Positions 16,283 through 25,000 of a stretch of DNA of 64,000 nt are shown piece after piece; positions within the stretch are counted from its first letter, which is position 1; the number at the start of each line of letters is the position of its first letter. Position numbers and translations under genes: made by a program. The notes under the pieces were generated by a model, which did no database searches, was not told the origin of the DNA, and was given only the letters and a program-made list of their open reading frames with translations. This DNA comes from G020354785 sp964461435 (lineage in GTDB: Bacteria; Bacteroidota; Bacteroidia; Bacteroidales; UBA10428), in NCBI GenBank assembly GCA_964461435.1, contig CAYWUI010000002.1:1-64000 (forward strand), given 5' to 3'.

Positions 16283-17118
16283 AAATTTCTATAGATAAAA
16301 ATTCAGGTTATTGTTTCGGAGTGACAGGAGCGATAACTAAAGCCGAAGATACCCTTAAGGAGAGACATGAATTGTTTTGCCTGGGTGAGCTTGTGCATAA
16401 TGAGGAAGAATTAGCCAGACTTGAAAAAGGCGGGTTGAAAATTATACAGTATAATCAGCTGAAGAATATCAGGAATACCCGGATCTTATTCAGGGCTCAT
16501 GGCGAGCCGCCGCAAAGCTATGACCTCGCCCGCCGGAACAATAATAAAATCATTGATGCTACATGTCCGACTATCATCAAAATACAAAGGCTCATAAAGG
16601 AAGCCTGTAAAAATAATGAGAACATATACATTTACGGGAAACATAACCATCCTGAAATTATAGGACTAAACGGGCAGATTGATAATAAGGCAACAGTTTT
16701 CGAAGATATTGACGAACTTAATAGAATGGATAAATTACCACAGCATTTAACTCTCTTCAGCCAGACTACAAAGGATATGAATTGTTTTTATGAAATTGTT
16801 GAATTGCTGAAAAGCAAAGGAGTAAAGGTAAAAGTGCAGAATACTATATGCAGAAAGGTTTATAACAGGCAAAAAGAAATAAAAGCTTTTGCCGGGAGTC
16901 ACGATAAAATAATTCTTATTGCAGGGAAGAATTCATCAAACGGGAAAGTATTGTATAATGAATGCAAAAAATATAACGCGGACAGCTATTTCATAAGTTC
17001 CGTTAAGGAAATAAAAAAAACATGGTTCCGCAAAAATGAAAGTGTCGGCATATGCGGCGCAACATCAACACCTATGTGGTTAATGAAGGATGTGGAAAAA
17101 CGTCTGAGCTCATTTTAG
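16264..17118 (+). CDS. ispH: 4-hydroxy-3-methylbut-2-enyl diphosphate reductase
   Basis: The 284-residue protein has the three cysteines that hold the Fe-S cluster: C17 in SGYCFGV, C101 in DATCPTI and C196 in NTICRKVYNRQ. It also has GELVHNEEE, RAHGEPP, the GKHNHPE loop and the end motif GATSTPMWLM. It makes isopentenyl and dimethylallyl diphosphate, the last step of the MEP pathway. Being third in an operon with crtI and crtB, it probably raises precursor supply for carotenoids. A small upstream frame within a tandem repeat precedes it. Whether it is the only ispH of the genome cannot be judged here. Confidence 0.93.
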   Translation: MNKLNLKISIDKNSGYCFGVTGAITKAEDTLKERHELFCLGELVHNEEELARLEKGGLKIIQYNQLKNIRNTRILFRAHGEPPQSYDLARRNNNKIIDATCPTIIKIQRLIKEACKNNENIYIYGKHNHPEIIGLNGQIDNKATVFEDIDELNRMDKLPQHLTLFSQTTKDMNCFYEIVELLKSKGVKVKVQNTICRKVYNRQKEIKAFAGSHDKIILIAGKNSSNGKVLYNECKKYNADSYFISSVKEIKKTWFRKNESVGICGATSTPMWLMKDVEKRLSSF

Positions 17119-17122
17119 TTTT

Positions 17123-17150
17123 ACCTGGTCTCGGCCCCAGGTCTATTTTA
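17123..17150. terminator. Possible short bidirectional terminator between ispH and lytR-type gene
   Basis: ACCTGG (17123-17128) pairs with CCAGGT (17137-17142) over an 8-base loop and is followed by CTATTTTA. It sits between two convergent stop codons (17118 and 17154). The stem is only 6 bp, so the call rests mainly on position. Confidence 0.35.
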
Positions 17151-17153
17151 ACA

Positions 17154-17921
17154 TCACCTGTCAAGCCATATTTTAAAATCCCTGACCTTCTCCCTGCTAA
17201 CTATTGCTTCCTCCTCAGGGGGATTATTAAGCACAATTCTCAGCCGGCTGTTCGAATAGGCTATAATATCCTTAACTGCATCTATACAAATTATGTACTT
17301 CCTGCTTATGCGGAAAAACAAGCGGGGATCTACAAGCTGCTCAACACGGTCAAGATAGTAATCAATGGCGTAGCTCTTTCCTTCCTTTGTACATATAAAC
17401 GTGCTCTTTTCACATATAAAAAAATAATCGATGTTATCCACAGGTATTGACCTGATATGTAATCCCACTTTAACCACAAACCTGTTCTTATAAGGATGGA
17501 CAAACTGGGTTATTAACTTATCATACAGTTCAATATCAGGCTTATATTCATTAATAACCCTGGGCCCGAAATTCGATTTGTATTTATCAATGGCCGCAGA
17601 GAGCTCTTCGTAATCTATAGGTTTCAATAAATAGTCAACACTGTTTACTTTAAATGCTTTTATGGTATATTCATCAAAAGCAGTGGTAAAGATCACCGGA
17701 GAACGGACTTCTGTCTGCTCAAAAATCTCAAAACTCAGTCCGTCTGCCAGCTGAATATCCATAAAAACAAGGTCCGGATGATCACTGTTCCTGAACCATT
17801 CAACGCTTTTCTCAACAGAATCAAGAATTTCAATTACCTTAATGTTAACATCATATTTATGTATGAGTTCAATCAGCTTTTGAGCAGCCAGCTTCTCATC
17901 CTCAATTACTATTGTGTTCAT
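17154..17921 (-). CDS. LytTR-family response regulator
   Basis: Residues 1-115 form a receiver domain with the acidic pair E7/D8, the phospho-acceptor D55 in VFMDIQL, T80 and K100 in DYLLKPID. Residues ~150-250 form a LytTR DNA-binding domain (FVVKVGLHIRSIPVDNIDYF, then YYLDRVEQLVDPRLFFRISRK and SREKVRDFKIWL). Such AlgR/LytR-type regulators bind direct repeats upstream of their targets. The start overlaps the sensor kinase gene upstream by 20 bases. It is the last gene of the TonB receptor-TPR-kinase-regulator operon. Its target is unknown; the carotenoid genes next door are a possible but unproven one. Confidence 0.92.
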   Translation of the reverse strand: MNTIVIEDEKLAAQKLIELIHKYDVNIKVIEILDSVEKSVEWFRNSDHPDLVFMDIQLADGLSFEIFEQTEVRSPVIFTTAFDEYTIKAFKVNSVDYLLKPIDYEELSAAIDKYKSNFGPRVINEYKPDIELYDKLITQFVHPYKNRFVVKVGLHIRSIPVDNIDYFFICEKSTFICTKEGKSYAIDYYLDRVEQLVDPRLFFRISRKYIICIDAVKDIIAYSNSRLRIVLNNPPEEEAIVSREKVRDFKIWLDR

Positions 17922-18954
17922 ATTCTGATGAATATAATATGGGTATTTTTACAGTAAAGCTTTTGCCTGATTCTTCTATGATTACAGGTTTATCACTTAA
18001 AACTTCGTACCGCGACTTAATATTATTCAATCCTATCTTCTCCCTGCTTTCTATGACTTTCTTCCTTTGCAGATTATTCCTGACTACAATATAGGATTCC
18101 TCATTGCGCAGCTCTATAGTCAGGGGCCTATCATCCGAGATAACATTATGCTTTATTACATTCTCAATCAATATCTGGATCGTCAGGGGGGCAATATAAA
18201 AGTTGCCGCCTTTTATTTTGTTCTTAATAATAAGATTTTCACCAAACCTTATTTTCTGCAGATAGAGATAGGAATCTATAAACTTAAGTTCTGTTGCAAT
18301 ATCAACAACTTCCTTATCTTTGAACTCGAGCACATACCTGTATACCTCCGAAAGCTTCTTAATAAAATGACCGGCCACTTCCAGGTTTTGTGTTATCAAC
18401 GTAGATAATGTATTCAGACTGTTAAACAAAAAATGAGGATTTACCTGGCTTTTTAATGTTTCATATTGTGCCGTAATACTTTCGCGCTTCAGCCTTTCCT
18501 CATTTTCTATGGATTTCTTCCAATATTTAAGAATTATATTGATATAAAAAAGCGAAATAATTATATAATCCACTATGATACAGAATAAAGCCGTATAAAT
18601 CCAGGTATTAATACAATTGGCAATTGGTATTCTGAGAATAAATCTATTGTATATTAAAGGATATAGAGTACACACAAGCAACCCGTATCCTAATAAGAAT
18701 ATCATTGACTTTATAAATGCCTTTTTGTTATTTTCAGACCATTTAAATTTTCGTCCTGTATATTTGCCGATGTATTCATTCCCTTTCCATAATGAGATGC
18801 CAATAACAAGGCCGAAGGTTATATTTACAAAAAACACATATGCGGATTTTAATAATCGCGGGCCTACAAATCCGTATGATATTAGAAATGATATCAGGAA
18901 TACGAGTGTCAAAGCCAACATATGATTTAAAACTCTTTTGCCTGTTATTTTCAT
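17902..18954 (-). CDS. LytS-type sensor histidine kinase
   Basis: The 350-residue protein has an N-terminal membrane region with four hydrophobic spans (about residues 10-30, 36-55, 82-100 and 117-142), then a His_kinase domain with LKSQVNPHFLFNSLNTLS. H174 is the phospho-acceptor. A degenerate ATPase region follows (IQILIENVIKHNVI and GLNNIKSRYEVL). There is no separate periplasmic sensor domain, so the signal is probably sensed in or at the membrane. It overlaps and surely pairs with the LytTR regulator downstream. The gene starts 31 bases after the TPR gene of the same operon. Confidence 0.9.
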   Translation of the reverse strand: MKITGKRVLNHMLALTLVFLISFLISYGFVGPRLLKSAYVFFVNITFGLVIGISLWKGNEYIGKYTGRKFKWSENNKKAFIKSMIFLLGYGLLVCTLYPLIYNRFILRIPIANCINTWIYTALFCIIVDYIIISLFYINIILKYWKKSIENEERLKRESITAQYETLKSQVNPHFLFNSLNTLSTLITQNLEVAGHFIKKLSEVYRYVLEFKDKEVVDIATELKFIDSYLYLQKIRFGENLIIKNKIKGGNFYIAPLTIQILIENVIKHNVISDDRPLTIELRNEESYIVVRNNLQRKKVIESREKIGLNNIKSRYEVLSDKPVIIEESGKSFTVKIPILYSSEYEHNSN

Positions 18955-18985
18955 GATTCGATGAATTTATTGTTCAACTGCAGTC

Positions 18986-19630
18986 TTAATCCTTATTCAT
19001 GCATTTCTCCAGTAATTGATTGTTATATTCCTCTCCCCAGTCCGGTGAAATGGAATCAGCAGGAATAAAGTTTTTATATTTCTCCTTTGCAACACTAAGC
19101 AAAGGGCACGCTGCTGCCAGTCCGCCCCCGAAAGCTTCGGGTGTATAAAACAGGTTTGTCCCCAGCAAATAGTAGGGCCTGGGATTGTTTTCGTTAAGCT
19201 CTATTGCTTTATTGAGAGACTGTGCAGCTTTGGATGAATATACCTCTCCCCTTGCCCGGGGATCAGCCATTATTCTTCCCTGGTACAGGAATCCGAGTAA
19301 CGCATACAATTCAGATTCGTCAGGTGCCAGCTCCATGGCCTTGTCGATATTCGCCTCGGCAATATCAAGATACCGGTCACAGTTATCAGCCCCCTGTTGC
19401 TTTATTCCCAGAATAACATATATATATCCTGTATAATAATACGGGAGCCACTTATCTTTTTCGGCTGCCCCGATACGTTGAAATATGTTGGTAATATTAC
19501 TGAAATCCTCCAGTGACTTTACATTTTCCATTGAATCCAGGGCATTTTTCATACTGCTGAAATAAAGGCTGTCTTGTGCGTAAGCACCTAAAGTTAAAAA
19601 AATTAACGTGTTAAGTATTATTTTTTTCAT
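18986..19630 (-). CDS. Exported TPR-type repeat protein, paralogue of the 9.2-kb protein
   Basis: A signal peptide (MKKIILNTLIFLTLGAYAQ, 1-19) precedes about 195 residues of TPR-like helices, including NIDKAMELAPDESELYALLG at 94-113 and KAIELNENNPRPYYLLG at 141-157. The end motif FYTPEAFGGGLAA (161-173) matches YYTPKILGGGLKK in the protein at 9184-9966, and the preceding repeats align in order, so both belong to one family. It lies between a TonB-dependent receptor gene (27-base gap) and a sensor kinase gene (31-base gap), implying an envelope protein working with them. Function is unknown. Confidence 0.72.
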   Translation of the reverse strand: MKKIILNTLIFLTLGAYAQDSLYFSSMKNALDSMENVKSLEDFSNITNIFQRIGAAEKDKWLPYYYTGYIYVILGIKQQGADNCDRYLDIAEANIDKAMELAPDESELYALLGFLYQGRIMADPRARGEVYSSKAAQSLNKAIELNENNPRPYYLLGTNLFYTPEAFGGGLAAACPLLSVAKEKYKNFIPADSISPDWGEEYNNQLLEKCMNKD

Positions 19631-19657
19631 GGTTCATAAGTTTTGAAAGTTAATAAT

Positions 19658-21802
19658 CTATTTTATTGAAATAAATATCGCTAATATAAATGTCCTTTTT
19701 GCATAGGGTTTAACGGGATGTGCCTCAAAAATATCATTTGCACCGGGCTCACTGCTATATTTATAACTGAAGATGTTATCAAATCCCAGCAGGTTATTTA
19801 CTGAAAAATGGATTATTGTAAATTTTCCAAACAGTTGTGTCAGATAGCTGCTGTTTATGCTCAGATTCTGGTATGCTTTTGTCCTGTCACGCAGGAATTC
19901 AGCGTTATTGGGATTATAATAAGGCCTGCCACTGGCCAGCTTATAAGTGATGCTGAGCTGGTTATTAAGTTTTGATATCCAGTATTTAAAGACAACAGAC
20001 AAATTATGGTCGGAAACAAATGTCGGGGTTGCCGGCTCCGGGAAATCTTCATGATCCCTTTTAGTATCTATGTATGAGTAAGATATCCAGTAATCTGCAT
20101 TCTTCAGCGTCTTTTTATCCCTCCAGAATATATCAATTCCTCTTGCATAGCCATAACCCAGATTATTAATGCTGTTATAACCATATGTGTAAGGTGTATC
20201 CGTATCCTCATATTTAACCAGTTTATTATAGCTTTTATAATAGGCCTCAACTCTCAGGGTTCTATTTTCAAACTGGTACTGGTAATTTAAAATATAATGG
20301 ACTGCTTTCTCTGAACTGAGCTGATCATCAAATTTAAGGTATTCATCCCGCGGTGACTGGTAAAATGTACCCCATGCAAATGATAGCTGTCCCCTTTTGC
20401 TTATCTTATAAGCCAGTGAAAGTCTGGGTGCCAGGTTTGCTTCCTTTAACAGGGACGAATGTTCCGCCCTGGTCCCTATACGTCCGGCTGCCCTGTTGCC
20501 TGCCTTAATTTCAGCTTCAATAAATACTGACGATATATTATTTAAATATCCGATATCATAATTATTCCGGTATTCACTTATTAGCTGGTTGTATTTTATA
20601 CTCAATATTTCACCCCCGAATTTTACTGAAAAATAATCGCTCATATTATCTATTAATGATATACGGCTTTGAATAACCCTGGCAATATCATTGATCCTGT
20701 CATTGTTGACATTAATATTTTCGCTGTCGTAATTGCAGGCAACACCCCCCTTAATCATCCATCTGTCATTAAGCATATCGCTATAGGTAGTATTGAAATA
20801 GAAGTTATTATCCGTCAATTTTATAAGGTCATCAGAATTAGTATCATAATCAGGGTAATACAGGCTGCTTGAAGAATGGCTCAAAGAGCTGAAGGTTTTT
20901 ATCAGCCCTTCTTTCCTTACCTTTTTCCTGAACACTGCAGTCCCTCCGATACTCTCAGGTTCCTTTACCCAGTCGAGGTTATGGTTGATAATCCTGAAAT
21001 AGGGAGTAAGGTTTACATAATCTGATGAAATGGTAAGCGAAGTATTATCCCATCTCCTTGTATGTGAAGCACCGCACCCCACTGATAACAGCGATATGCT
21101 TGTAACATCTTCTTCAGGCAGGGCGTTTGTATTCAGTATAAGTGCAGACGATAATGCCTGCCCGTATTCAGCGGAATACCCGCCTGTGCTGAATAACATT
21201 CCGTTAAACAGGAAAGGGGAAAAGCGTCCTCTCACGGGAATATCAGGTAATCCGGATGTATAGGGTGACCGGACCAGCATACCATCCATAAAAGTTTTTG
21301 TTTCATAGCTGTCGCCCCCCCTGACAAACAGCCGTCCCGTCTCTCCAACCGTCTGTGTTCCCGGCAAAGTGTTGACAGCCCCGTAAATATCACCTTCGGA
21401 ACTTGCAGTGGTTACGATATCAAGAGGTTTAAGCAAAACTGACTTCTTCCTGTCGCTGGCTTCAAAGAACCCCGCATTTATTACAGCAGCATCTATGGAA
21501 TTGCTGCTTTCCTTTAATACTATATCAAACCTTAAATTGGAATTATCCAGTGCAATTTCTTCTTCAAAATTTATATATCCAATGAAGCTCACCACAAGGA
21601 TTTGGCTCCCCGTGAGCCGTGTTTCGAGCATGAACTGTCCCTCGCCACCGGCAGTGCAGCCTTCATAGGTATTTTTTATATAAATATTTGCACCGGTAAG
21701 GGATTCACCTTTACGGTTTGTTACCCTTCCTGAAATATAAGACTGGGCTTCTATTCCGGTAACAAATAAAAAAAGTATAATATTTATCAGAAAAATTTTC
21801 AT
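19658..21802 (-). CDS. TonB-dependent outer-membrane receptor with CarboxypepD_reg-like domain
   Basis: From the ATG at 21802 the protein has a signal peptide (MKIFLINIILFLFVTGIEAQ), an N-terminal carboxypeptidase-regulatory-like domain (SYISGRVTNRKGESLTGANI to the LRFDIVLKE strand), a plug domain with TLPGTQTVGETGRLFVRGGD and a beta-barrel to the last strand (TFILAIFISIK). At ~714 residues it is a short receptor, not SusC-type, and no SusD partner follows. The upstream in-frame ATG at 21835 would put 11 polar residues before the signal peptide, so the later start is preferred. It heads an operon with a TPR protein and a LytS/LytTR pair. Ligand unknown. Confidence 0.85.
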   Translation of the reverse strand: MKIFLINIILFLFVTGIEAQSYISGRVTNRKGESLTGANIYIKNTYEGCTAGGEGQFMLETRLTGSQILVVSFIGYINFEEEIALDNSNLRFDIVLKESSNSIDAAVINAGFFEASDRKKSVLLKPLDIVTTASSEGDIYGAVNTLPGTQTVGETGRLFVRGGDSYETKTFMDGMLVRSPYTSGLPDIPVRGRFSPFLFNGMLFSTGGYSAEYGQALSSALILNTNALPEEDVTSISLLSVGCGASHTRRWDNTSLTISSDYVNLTPYFRIINHNLDWVKEPESIGGTAVFRKKVRKEGLIKTFSSLSHSSSSLYYPDYDTNSDDLIKLTDNNFYFNTTYSDMLNDRWMIKGGVACNYDSENINVNNDRINDIARVIQSRISLIDNMSDYFSVKFGGEILSIKYNQLISEYRNNYDIGYLNNISSVFIEAEIKAGNRAAGRIGTRAEHSSLLKEANLAPRLSLAYKISKRGQLSFAWGTFYQSPRDEYLKFDDQLSSEKAVHYILNYQYQFENRTLRVEAYYKSYNKLVKYEDTDTPYTYGYNSINNLGYGYARGIDIFWRDKKTLKNADYWISYSYIDTKRDHEDFPEPATPTFVSDHNLSVVFKYWISKLNNQLSITYKLASGRPYYNPNNAEFLRDRTKAYQNLSINSSYLTQLFGKFTIIHFSVNNLLGFDNIFSYKYSSEPGANDIFEAHPVKPYAKRTFILAIFISIK

Positions 21803-21940
21803 GGTATATTTGTTGATATCCGTGACAAATATCAATTAATAAGAGCGCCCTGAAAAAATTAAGTTGCTGAACTGTCGAAAAAAGGTGCTGAATTGAAGCG
21901 GGATACAACATCTCAATCCGGTTTTTTATACTTTTAGACT

Positions 21941-22606
21941 ATGAAACTGACACTGGTCATAACAAAAGACGGCTCACATACCCTGTTTGTGCCGGCGTTG
22001 AATGAACATTATCATTCAACATACGGTGCCTTACAGGAGTCGGAACATGTATTTATCAACGAAGGATTAAAATGCTGCCCGAAAAAAAATATCACTGTAT
22101 TTGAAATCGGATTCGGAACCGGCTTAAATGCATTGCTCGCAGCTATAGAATCCGTCAGCCAAAATATAAAGATAACTTACTATACAATTGAAAATAACCC
22201 CCTGGGTATTAATACCATATGCCAGCTTAATTATCCCGATATCATGAAATTAAAAGATAACACGAGGAAGCTCTTTTATGACATGCATAATGCCGAATGG
22301 GACAAAGAGCTGGAACTGCACATGAATTTCAGGATCACCAAAATAAAAAACGATATTACAGAGTTTAGTATACCCTTTACATATGATGTAGTATTCTTTG
22401 ATGCTTTTGCTCCTTCTAAACAGCCTGAAATGTGGGACATCTCAGTGTTTCAGAAGATATATGATAATATGGCCGCCGGCGGGATACTTACAACTTATTG
22501 TGCCAAAGGTGAAGTAAAAAGAAGACTTAAATCGGCCGGATTCAGTGTTGAAAGTGTTCAGGGCCCCCAGGGAAAAAGAGAAATGATAAGAGCCCGGAAA
22601 ACATAA
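21941..22606 (+). CDS. mnmD: tRNA 5-methylaminomethyl-2-thiouridine methyltransferase, MnmD-type
   Basis: The 221-residue protein carries the DUF752 signature: YHSTYGALQESEHVFINEGL near the start, the SAM-binding VFEIGFGTGLNALLA at about 52-66, VFFDAFAPSKQPEMWD around 150-165 and the closing TTYCAKGEVKRRLKSAGF. It methylates the aminomethyl group on U34 of certain tRNAs, the role of the N-terminal half of E. coli MnmC. Here it stands alone without the FAD-dependent MnmC oxidase domain, as in other Bacteroidota. It is on the plus strand, 145 bases before bcp. Confidence 0.9.
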   Translation: MKLTLVITKDGSHTLFVPALNEHYHSTYGALQESEHVFINEGLKCCPKKNITVFEIGFGTGLNALLAAIESVSQNIKITYYTIENNPLGINTICQLNYPDIMKLKDNTRKLFYDMHNAEWDKELELHMNFRITKIKNDITEFSIPFTYDVVFFDAFAPSKQPEMWDISVFQKIYDNMAAGGILTTYCAKGEVKRRLKSAGFSVESVQGPQGKREMIRARKT

Positions 22607-22751
22607 ATAACCTTTTTGAACTTTCTGCAAACCTGCGTGTTTTTATTTAATATGAATTAACAGGAAATGTTAATAATCATTCATAAAAGAATTTGAGTCA
22701 TTTTATTTCTATTATAATCTTAATTCGTATTTTTACTAAACCAAGATAGCT

Positions 22752-23219
22752 ATGACACAATTAAAAGAAGGAGATAAAGCTCCTGCATTCGAAGGTAAAA
22801 ACCAGGATGGCAAAACCATCAGGTTAAACGATTTTAAGGGTAAGAAAGTGGTTTTATACTTTTACCCCAAGGATAATACCCCGGGATGTACTGAAGAAGC
22901 ATGCAACTTGAGGGATAATTATGCTGAACTATCCGAAAAGGGATTCGAGGTTATAGGCATCAGTCCCGATAGTGAGAAATCACACATAAAGTTCAGGGGT
23001 AAGCACAAGCTTCCATACAACCTGATTTCAGACAGTGAAAAGAAAATACTTAAAGACTATGGGGCATGGGGTGAAAAAAGCATGTATGGAAAATTTTTTA
23101 AAGGGGTATTGCGGACAACATTTATTATAAATGAAGAAGGAGTGATCGAGAAGGTCTTTACAAAAGTTAACACTAAAGACCATGCCAGACAAATTTTAGA
23201 GGGACTGGCAATTAATTAA
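22752..23219 (+). CDS. bcp: Thioredoxin-dependent thiol peroxidase (Bcp/PrxQ)
   Basis: At 155 residues it is a typical bacterioferritin-comigratory-protein peroxiredoxin: YFYPKDNTPGCTEEACNLRD with the peroxidatic C46 and the resolving C51 five residues on, GISPDSEKSHIKFRGKHKL and the TFIINEEG strand. It reduces hydrogen peroxide and organic peroxides using thioredoxin in the cytosol. It precedes recA by 106 bases on the same strand, with no visible terminator between them; cotranscription is possible but not shown. Confidence 0.94.
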   Translation: MTQLKEGDKAPAFEGKNQDGKTIRLNDFKGKKVVLYFYPKDNTPGCTEEACNLRDNYAELSEKGFEVIGISPDSEKSHIKFRGKHKLPYNLISDSEKKILKDYGAWGEKSMYGKFFKGVLRTTFIINEEGVIEKVFTKVNTKDHARQILEGLAIN

Positions 23220-23325
23220 CAATTCATTCCCTTATAACTGACATTATTAAGGCCCGGTCAATTTCAGGGAGTGAACAGTATAATCACAAAGTTTACTTTT
23301 AATCAATAATTAAAAAGCTTTAATA

Positions 23326-24345
23326 ATGGCAAAAGAACAAACCGCTAACGAAGTTAAACAGCAAAAGCTAAAAGCACTGGAACTTACCCTAGGGAAAATT
23401 GAAAAAGACTTTGGCAAAGGAGCTATAATGAAATTGGGAGACCGTGTTGTTGAAAATGTAGCTTCAATATCGTCAGGATCCATTGCCATGGACCTGGCAC
23501 TGGGAATAGGAGGTTATCCCAGGGGAAGGGTTATCGAAATATACGGACCCGAGGCGTCAGGGAAAACAACACTGGCGATACATGCTATTGCCGAAGCTCA
23601 AAAAGCAGGAGGTATTGCGGCTTTTATTGACGCTGAACATGCTTTCGACCGCCTGTATGCCCAAAAACTGGGTGTTGATGTTGAGAATCTGCTTATATCA
23701 CAACCTGATGACGGTGAACAAGCGCTGGAAATCACCGATCATCTCATCCGCTCAGGAGCCATAGATATTATTGTTATCGACTCAGTGGCAGCACTAACGC
23801 CACGCGCAGAGATAGAAGGGGAAATGGGTGACTCCAAAATGGGCCTCCAGGCAAGATTAATGTCTCAGGCCTTAAGAAAACTTACCGCGAATATTAACAA
23901 GACAAATACGTGCTGCATCTTTATAAACCAGCTGAGAGAAAAAATAGGAGTTCTGTTCGGCAATCCCGAAACCACAACAGGCGGAAATGCATTAAAATTT
24001 TATGCCTCGGTAAGAGTGGATATTAGAAGAGTTACACAGATTAAAGAGGGCGAAGAAGTGTTAGGCAACCGCGCAAGAGTAAAAATTGTAAAGAATAAAC
24101 TGGCACCTCCCTTCCGTAAAGCCGAATTTGATATTTTATACGGTGAAGGTATATCAAGGCTGGGTGAAATAATCGATCTGGGAGTAGATACGGAAATCAT
24201 ATCAAAAAGCGGTTCATGGTTCAGCTATGGAGATACCAAGCTGGGACAGGGGCGTGATGCAGTAAAAGCGCTTCTTGCCGATAATCCCGAGCTTACAGAG
24301 GAATTGAAACAGAAGATTATTGACAAAATATTTAAAAACAGCTAA
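23326..24345 (+). CDS. recA: Recombinase A
   Basis: A complete 339-residue RecA with Walker A GPEASGKTTLA (74-84), FIDAEHAFD, the IIVIDSVAALTPRAEIEGE Walker B/L1 region and INQLREKIGVLFGNPETTTGGNALKF (L2). It forms filaments on single-stranded DNA for homologous recombination and triggers the SOS response where LexA is present. The start, MAKEQTANEVKQQKLKALEL, fits the family. Its last codons overlap by 4 bases the stop of a convergent phosphatase gene. No recognisable SOS box was found in the 106-base upstream gap by eye. Confidence 0.97.
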   Translation: MAKEQTANEVKQQKLKALELTLGKIEKDFGKGAIMKLGDRVVENVASISSGSIAMDLALGIGGYPRGRVIEIYGPEASGKTTLAIHAIAEAQKAGGIAAFIDAEHAFDRLYAQKLGVDVENLLISQPDDGEQALEITDHLIRSGAIDIIVIDSVAALTPRAEIEGEMGDSKMGLQARLMSQALRKLTANINKTNTCCIFINQLREKIGVLFGNPETTTGGNALKFYASVRVDIRRVTQIKEGEEVLGNRARVKIVKNKLAPPFRKAEFDILYGEGISRLGEIIDLGVDTEIISKSGSWFSYGDTKLGQGRDAVKALLADNPELTEELKQKIIDKIFKNS

Positions 24346-24980
24346 TAATCATCTATCACCGGCATACCTGTCAGATGACAAATATCACCCCATGTTTCAA
24401 GTTTCCATTCCCCGTTATCAATAATAAACCTGTTTATTCCGGCATTATATATTGAGAAATTTCTTTTATTATGAACAGGTATATCTAAAGTATACCTTAT
24501 TGCAATGTCCAGAACTCCCCCGTGTGCGACAAGCAGTATATTCCGGTATTCGTGCATCCGGACAATCCTTTTCAGTGTCAGTATAATCCTGTCATAAAAT
24601 TGCTGTTTGCTTTCTCCGCCCGGTATTATGTATTCAGGATCGGAATGAAATTTTTTAATGACTTCAGGATATTTCAATATAAATTCATCCCTCTTTAGGC
24701 CCTGCATCAGTCCCATGTTTATCTCCCGAAGGCCTGCGTCAGTCCTGACTTCCATATTTAATTTCCCGGCAATTATATCGGCCGTATGCCTGGCCCTCTC
24801 AAGATCACTGCTGTAGATGACATCAAACGTACCTCCTGATAATGCCCCTGCTATTGCCCTGGCCTGCCTGATTCCCAACTGTGAAAGCCCGCTGTTAAGG
24901 TGTCCCTGAAACCTGTTTTGTAAATTCCATTCGGTTTCACCATGCCTGACTATTATAAGCCTGGTTATCCTGGCTTTCAT
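24342..24980 (-). CDS. Histidine phosphatase family protein (phosphoglycerate mutase-like)
   Basis: The 212-residue protein has LIIVRHGETEWNLQNRFQGH (8-27) with the phospho-accepting H13 and R12, DVIYSSDLERARHTA, the acid/base glutamate region INMGLMQGLKRDEF and LLVAHGGVLDIAIRY with the second histidine. Members of this branch include CobC-like, broad phosphatases and cofactor-dependent mutases; nothing here decides the substrate. It starts 20 bases after the glnS stop on the same strand and is probably cotranscribed with it. Confidence 0.88.
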   Translation of the reverse strand: MKARITRLIIVRHGETEWNLQNRFQGHLNSGLSQLGIRQARAIAGALSGGTFDVIYSSDLERARHTADIIAGKLNMEVRTDAGLREINMGLMQGLKRDEFILKYPEVIKKFHSDPEYIIPGGESKQQFYDRIILTLKRIVRMHEYRNILLVAHGGVLDIAIRYTLDIPVHNKRNFSIYNAGINRFIIDNGEWKLETWGDICHLTGMPVIDDY

Positions 24981-25000
24981 TTCTTCATATCCGTATTAAT

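Noticed and set aside
17052..17450. 132-codon plus-strand frame spanning the ispH end and the LytTR gene
   Set aside because: Overlaps two well supported genes in other frames and shows no protein signature.
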